DNA from: Bacillota bacterium
GTDB taxonomy: Bacteria; Bacillota; Clostridia; Oscillospirales; Acutalibacteraceae
Length of the DNA stretch: 10,066 nt
NCBI GenBank assembly: GCA_023420245.1
Contig: JAEZWL010000065.1
Location: 1 to 10,066 of the forward strand
Direction of reading: 5' to 3'
Below, piece after piece: positions 6,398-10,066 of this stretch (positions are counted from its first letter, which is position 1; every line of letters starts with the position of its first letter). The notes under the pieces are model-generated. The model did no database searches. It saw only the letters and a list, made by a program, of their open reading frames with translations, and was not told the DNA's origin. The position numbers and the translations under genes are program-made.

Positions 6398-7922
6398 AAA
6401 CGCAAAACAGGAAATTATCAATACGGTGCGGGCTTACCTGCAAAGGGATGAAAACGGGAACTACCGGATTTCCTCCATCCGTCAAAGACCGCTGCTGCTG
6501 ATGGGTCCTCCCGGCGTGGGCAAAACGCAGATTATTGAGCAGGTGGCGCGGGAATGCGGCGTGGCTCTGGTCGCCTACACGATCACCCATCACACGCGCC
6601 AGAGCGCGGTGGGTCTGCCGTTTATCCAAAAAAAGTCATACGGCGGGCAGGAATACTCCGTAACCGAATACACGATGAGCGAGATTATCGCTTCCGTCTA
6701 CGATAAAATAGAAAGCACCGGTTTAAAGGAGGGTATTCTGTTTATCGACGAAATCAACTGCGTTTCCGAAACACTCGCCCCCACCATGCTTCAATTTTTA
6801 CAGGGCAAAACCTTCGGCAATCAAAGGGTTCCGGAGGGGTGGATTATCGTCACAGCGGGAAATCCTCCCGAATACAACCGCTCCGTGCGGGAATTCGATA
6901 TCGTTACGCTGGATCGGGTTCGGAGAATCGACGTGGAACCGGATTTCGCCGTCTGGAAGGAATACGCCTACCGGCAATCTGTTCATGGCTCCATCATCTC
7001 TTATCTGGAAATTCGGCGCGAAAATTTTTACCGGATGGAAACCACACCGGACGGAATCCTGTTCGCAACCGCGCGCGGCTGGGAGGATTTATCGGAAATG
7101 ATCGGCGTATGCGAGTCGCTCGCCCTTCCGATTGGGCAGGATTTAATTTTGCAGTATATCCAGAATGCCGCCGTTGCAAAGGATTTTGCCAATTACTACG
7201 AACTTTACAACAAGTACAAGGATGATTACCGCGTGGAGGAAATTCTGAACGGGCAATTCTCCGACGAAGCAATTACCAAGCTGCGCTACGCGCCCTTTGA
7301 CGAAAAGCTGAGCGTCATCGGTCTTTTGCTGAGCAGGCTGAACGAGCAGTTCCGGCAGGCGTACCTGACCGACCAGTACGTTGAAACCCTATTCGGACGC
7401 CTGAAGGAATGGAAGGGCAGCATAGCGGCTGCCGAAGACACACCGGAAGCCGTGTTAATCCGTTCGGCTCAGGAGCTGGAACGCACCTTCAAGCTGCGGA
7501 AGGAAAACCGGCAAACCGGACGCGACGAGGAAACGATCATCCGCCGGAGCGTGCAAACCATAGAAAGCTATGCGAGAACACTTCATATTGCCGATGAGCG
7601 CGAGCCGGACGCGGCTTTTTCACTCGTGAAGGAACATTTTGAGACGGAAACCGCGAAGCGAAAGGAAGAAATCTCCGCCGTTTCAGCAGCGCTTGAGCAC
7701 GCGTTTGCCTTTATGGAAGCAGCGTTCGGCGAGAGCCAGGAGATGGTGGTTTTTGTCACAGAGCTTACCGTGAATTTTTACAGCGCCAGATTTATTTCGG
7801 AAAACGGCTGCGACCCCTACTATGTATATAACCGCGGTCTGATGTTTGCCGAACGGCAGCAGGGAATTCTCAAGGAGCTTGACAGTCTGCAAAACGCCGA
7901 GACAAGCGGCAAATTGCAATAG
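6387..7922 (+). CDS. MoxR-like AAA+ ATPase with extended C-terminus
   Basis: This is a 511-residue AAA+ ATPase. Walker A is GPPGVGKT (40-47), Walker B is ILFIDEIN (117-124, D121/E122), and the sensor-1 asparagine lies in TAGNPPEYN (N159). RVRRIDV (about residues 178-184) carries candidate arginine-finger residues. The motif set and the VWA neighbour fit the MoxR branch, whose members remodel or mature protein complexes with a VWA partner. The protein is clearly longer than a typical MoxR of about 330 residues. The extra C-terminal part (about 340-511) is charged and helical and may form coiled coils or a partner-binding arm. The start at ATG 6387 is supported by GGGAGGAG (6369-6376) at 10 nt. 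It overlaps the VWA gene by 11 nt, which suggests coupled translation. No terminator is obvious after the stop. Confidence 0.9.
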   Translation: MNIKNAKQEIINTVRAYLQRDENGNYRISSIRQRPLLLMGPPGVGKTQIIEQVARECGVALVAYTITHHTRQSAVGLPFIQKKSYGGQEYSVTEYTMSEIIASVYDKIESTGLKEGILFIDEINCVSETLAPTMLQFLQGKTFGNQRVPEGWIIVTAGNPPEYNRSVREFDIVTLDRVRRIDVEPDFAVWKEYAYRQSVHGSIISYLEIRRENFYRMETTPDGILFATARGWEDLSEMIGVCESLALPIGQDLILQYIQNAAVAKDFANYYELYNKYKDDYRVEEILNGQFSDEAITKLRYAPFDEKLSVIGLLLSRLNEQFRQAYLTDQYVETLFGRLKEWKGSIAAAEDTPEAVLIRSAQELERTFKLRKENRQTGRDEETIIRRSVQTIESYARTLHIADEREPDAAFSLVKEHFETETAKRKEEISAVSAALEHAFAFMEAAFGESQEMVVFVTELTVNFYSARFISENGCDPYYVYNRGLMFAERQQGILKELDSLQNAETSGKLQ

Positions 7923-7968
7923 TCACAAAGTACAACCGCATAATTGAGAACCCATCACATATTTTATT

Positions 7969-8007
7969 CCTCATGAATATTCTATTTATAAAAAATAATT
8001 CATGGGG
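7969..8007 (+). promoter_or_regulatory. Hairpin that could mask the hydrolase ribosome binding site
   Basis: CCTCATGAAT (7969-7978) can pair over 10 bp with ATTCATGGGG (7998-8007), including one U-G pair, around an AT-rich 19-nt loop. The second arm contains most of the GGGGGT ribosome site (8004-8009) of the GTG start at 8016. The element could regulate translation, or act at the DNA level as an operator around a -10-like TATAAA (7987-7992). The -35 is weak, so promoter placement is uncertain. Confidence 0.45.
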
Positions 8008-8015
8008 GTATTTGC

Positions 8016-8837
8016 GTGGGATATTATGTGAATGTAGAACCGGGTGTTAATCTTTATGTTGAGGACCTGAACCCGACAGGGGAGAAAACCATTCTGTTCG
8101 TACACGGCTGGCCCGGAAACCACAACCTGTTTGAATACCAGTTTGACCAGCTGCCAAAGCTGGGCTACCGGTGCATCGGAATCGATTGCAGAGGTTTCGG
8201 CTTATCAGACAAGCCCTGGAACGGCTATGATTACGACCGTCTGGCGGATGACCTTCGAACCGTAATCGAGGCGTTTCAGCTGCAGAATATTACGCTCGGC
8301 GGGCACTCAACCGGCGGTGCGATCTGCGTCCGATACATGGCACGGCACAACGGCTACGGGGTATCGAAGCTTGCTCTGTTCGCCGCAGCCGCGCCCAGCT
8401 TGATTCAGCGTCCGTATTTTCCCTATGGGCTGCCAAAGCAGGCTGTGCTGGATATCATTCAGGGTACTTATAAGGATCGCCCCAGTATGCTAAGGGATTT
8501 CGGCAAAAAAATCTTTTACCACCGTGTCAGCGCGCCGCTGTCGGACTGGATTTTCCAGCTGGGACTGCAGGCCGCTAACTGGTCCACGGCTGCGATTGCA
8601 AACACCTGGCTGAAGGAAGAGGGGTTGTTTAACGATCTTAAGACGATCAGTGTGCCAACGCTGATTCTTCACGGGCTTAACGATCAGATATGCCTGTTTC
8701 CGTTGGCGACCGCGCAGAAAAACAGCATCAAAAATTCCAAGCTAGTACCCTTCAAAGACTGCGGACATTTTCTGTTTTATGACCAGCGGGAGAAATTCAA
8801 TCAGGAGCTGGTAGAATTCTCAAAAGCACAGGCTTGA
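8016..8837 (+). CDS. Alpha/beta hydrolase
   Basis: This 273-residue alpha/beta-fold hydrolase has the complete catalytic triad: the nucleophile serine in GGHSTGG (S98), an aspartate in LHGLND (D223) and a histidine in CGHFLF (H251). The oxyanion segment HGWPG (30-34) follows the first strands. DCRGFGLSDKP (57-67) is typical of the esterase, haloperoxidase-like and epoxide-hydrolase-like group of cytosolic enzymes. A helical cap lies between about residues 130 and 200. The start is GTG 8016 with GGGGGT at 8004-8009; an ATG at 8002 is out of frame. It stands alone, 93 nt after the MoxR operon and followed by its own terminator, so a functional link to either neighbour is not shown. The substrate is unknown. 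Confidence 0.92.
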   Translation: MGYYVNVEPGVNLYVEDLNPTGEKTILFVHGWPGNHNLFEYQFDQLPKLGYRCIGIDCRGFGLSDKPWNGYDYDRLADDLRTVIEAFQLQNITLGGHSTGGAICVRYMARHNGYGVSKLALFAAAAPSLIQRPYFPYGLPKQAVLDIIQGTYKDRPSMLRDFGKKIFYHRVSAPLSDWIFQLGLQAANWSTAAIANTWLKEEGLFNDLKTISVPTLILHGLNDQICLFPLATAQKNSIKNSKLVPFKDCGHFLFYDQREKFNQELVEFSKAQA

Positions 8838-9073
8838 CTTTTAGATTGAAAAAGGGATGCCTGTCCATCAAAACACATCAACGGCAGTGGTGAAAATTCC
8901 ATTGCCGTTTTTCGTTATCCGCAATCGCGCGGATTTATAGTCGATTGCTTCATCACGGATTTCGTGGCGCATCCTTTTTAAGATACCTCAAGCTTCCAAT
9001 GCCGCTGCCCTATGAAAATGGCAATAAATTCGCGGGCAGATTTCAAGTAGTTCTGTCTGTTTTATAAAATAGA
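8838..9073. other. Intergenic region before copA
   Basis: Apart from the hydrolase terminator, this stretch holds no recognisable gene. A small TCCGC-6-GCGGA palindrome lies near 8918-8933. A weak GGAT/ATCC hairpin followed by TTTTT lies near 8958-8980 and may be a second, minor terminator. The rest shows nothing I can name. Confidence 0.4.
8880..8912 (+). terminator. Intrinsic terminator of the hydrolase gene
   Basis: AACGGCAGTGG (8880-8890) pairs with CCATTGCCGTT (8899-8909), with one G-U wobble, around an 8-nt loop, and the T run continues to 8912. It lies 42 nt after the hydrolase stop codon. Confidence 0.87.
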
Positions 9074-9102
9074 TTGACAAATCCGGCGGTTTGATTTATT
9101 CT
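9074..9102 (+). promoter_or_regulatory. copA promoter
   Basis: A perfect -35 TTGACA (9074-9079) and a -10 TATTCT (9097-9102) are separated by 17 nt. Transcription would begin around 9109, inside or at the edge of the GC-rich operator that follows. Confidence 0.8.
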
Positions 9103-9110
9103 TTACATAT

Positions 9111-9124
9111 ACCCCCACGGGGGT
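9111..9124. promoter_or_regulatory. CsoR-type copper operator
   Basis: ACCCCC-AC-GGGGGT is a perfect 6-2-6 palindrome placed just downstream of the -10 of copA. The C-run/G-run layout matches operators of the Cu(I)-sensing repressor CsoR, which leaves the DNA when it binds copper. The position over the start of transcription fits repression. The regulator gene is not in the window. Confidence 0.75.
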
Positions 9125-9148
9125 GTGGGTAATCAGAGAGGTGATGAA

Positions 9149-10066
9149 ATGAAACAGAAGTTTAATGTGACAGGCATGACCTGTTCCGCCTGCTCCGCAA
9201 GCGTGGAGCGTAATGTTAAAAAAACGAACGGAGTGCAATCGGTCAATGTAAATTTGCTGACGAACAGCATGACGGTCGAATATGACGGCAGCGTTGTGAG
9301 TGACAATCAAATTATTACTGCCGTTGTAAACGCGGGATATCAGGCTTCCGTAATGAATCAGGAAGCAAAAGCGGCGACCGCAGCCCCAAAAACGACCAAT
9401 CCGGTGCGTGATCAAATCAAGGAAATGAAGCAGCGCCTGTTTGTCTCTTTCCTGTTTTGGATTCCGCTGATGTATCTTGCCATGCACCACGACCTGAACG
9501 TATGGTTCGGTCTTCCTGTGCCTTATTTGATAAAGGCATTATTCCACGGACCGGAAAACGCAATTGCATTTGCATTCACCCAGTTCCTGCTGCTCCTGCC
9601 TATCGTTTCCGTCAACCGGAAATATTTTCAGACAGGCTTCAAGACGCTTGCGAAACGGTCGCCCAACATGGATTCCCTGATCGCGATCGGTTTCTCTGCG
9701 GCAATTCTATACGGGATATTTATTATTTTTCAAATCGGCTACCAGATGGGGCACGGTAACCTGACCGCCGTCAACGGATATTTGATGGATATCTATTTTG
9801 AATCCGCCGGAACCATCCTTACGCTAATCACGCTGGGTAAGTTTCTGGAAACACGGTCGAAAGGAAAAACCTCGGAGGCAATCTCCAAATTGATCAATCT
9901 GGCGCCCAAGACGGCAACCGTCATTCGCGGCGGGCAGGAGCTTGAAATCCCGGTGGAGGATATCGCGGTCGGTGATCTGATCGCCGTAAAACCGGGGCAA
10001 AGCATCCCCGTCGACGGCATAATTGTGGAGGGCAGCTCCGCCGTTGACCAGTCGGCCCTGACCGGA
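9149..10066 (+). CDS. copA: Cu(I)-exporting P1B-type ATPase CopA, N-terminal part (cut by window edge)
   Basis: The first 306 codons of a copper-transporting P-type ATPase are present, open to the right edge. A single heavy-metal-associated domain with GMTCSAC (9-15; C12 and C15 bind Cu(I)) is followed by a linker. Membrane helices lie near residues 97-112, 137-155, 175-197 and 214-232. The actuator domain is entered after the fourth helix, and the fragment ends at SALTG (302-306), the start of the dephosphorylation loop TGES. The phosphorylation motif DKTGT, the CPC metal-binding helix and the ATP domain lie beyond the window. GAGGTGA (9138-9144) sits 4 nt before the ATG at 9149; the ATG at 9144 leads to an immediate stop. 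The CsoR-like operator supports copper rather than another metal. Confidence 0.95.
   Translation, partial: MKQKFNVTGMTCSACSASVERNVKKTNGVQSVNVNLLTNSMTVEYDGSVVSDNQIITAVVNAGYQASVMNQEAKAATAAPKTTNPVRDQIKEMKQRLFVSFLFWIPLMYLAMHHDLNVWFGLPVPYLIKALFHGPENAIAFAFTQFLLLLPIVSVNRKYFQTGFKTLAKRSPNMDSLIAIGFSAAILYGIFIIFQIGYQMGHGNLTAVNGYLMDIYFESAGTILTLITLGKFLETRSKGKTSEAISKLINLAPKTATVIRGGQELEIPVEDIAVGDLIAVKPGQSIPVDGIIVEGSSAVDQSALTG

Noticed and set aside
9062..9490. 142-codon minus-strand open frame
   Set aside because: It is antisense to the copper-binding domain of copA and covers the copA promoter and operator.
1..10066. CRISPR array, tRNA or rRNA
   Set aside because: No regularly spaced direct repeats, cloverleaf with CCA end, or rRNA signature was seen on either strand.

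Overview
The window most likely comes from a Clostridia-class Firmicute, possibly of the Oscillospiraceae/Ruminococcaceae type. This is an inference from several features: strong AGGAGG-type ribosome binding sites, moderate G+C coding DNA beside AT-rich gaps, BspA-type leucine-rich repeats, the aspartate-semialdehyde route to spermidine, and a CsoR-type copper operator. There are eight well-supported genes, the last cut by the right edge, plus one doubtful small ORF. No rRNA, tRNA, CRISPR array or complete mobile element is visible.

Layout. Positions 1-257 are mostly non-coding, with a short open frame running off the left edge on the minus strand. A nitroreductase-family flavoprotein (258-776, +) converges on a two-gene minus-strand polyamine operon, and a bidirectional terminator (782-831) separates them. 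The operon is carboxynorspermidine/carboxyspermidine dehydrogenase (2002-3201) followed 2 nt later by the decarboxylase nspC (863-1999). Together they convert putrescine plus aspartate semialdehyde into spermidine, or diaminopropane into norspermidine. Upstream of this operon lies a hairpin-rich region (3218-3660) with a strong minus-strand terminator and a 13-bp inverted repeat, followed by a doubtful 93-codon ORF.

A plus-strand three-gene operon (about 4024-7922) then encodes a BspA-type leucine-rich-repeat protein, a VWA protein with a degenerate metallopeptidase-like N-terminal region, and a MoxR-like AAA+ ATPase with an extended C-terminus. Its promoter appears to lie at 3868-3896, with an intrinsic terminator between promoter and first gene. 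AAA+ and VWA proteins commonly work as a pair. The LRR protein is a plausible third partner, and this is the most interesting system in the window.

The right part holds a stand-alone alpha/beta hydrolase (8016-8837) with its own terminator. It is followed by the first 306 codons of a CopA-type Cu(I) P1B-ATPase (from 9149), which has a clear sigma-70-type promoter overlapped at its downstream edge by a CsoR-like operator.
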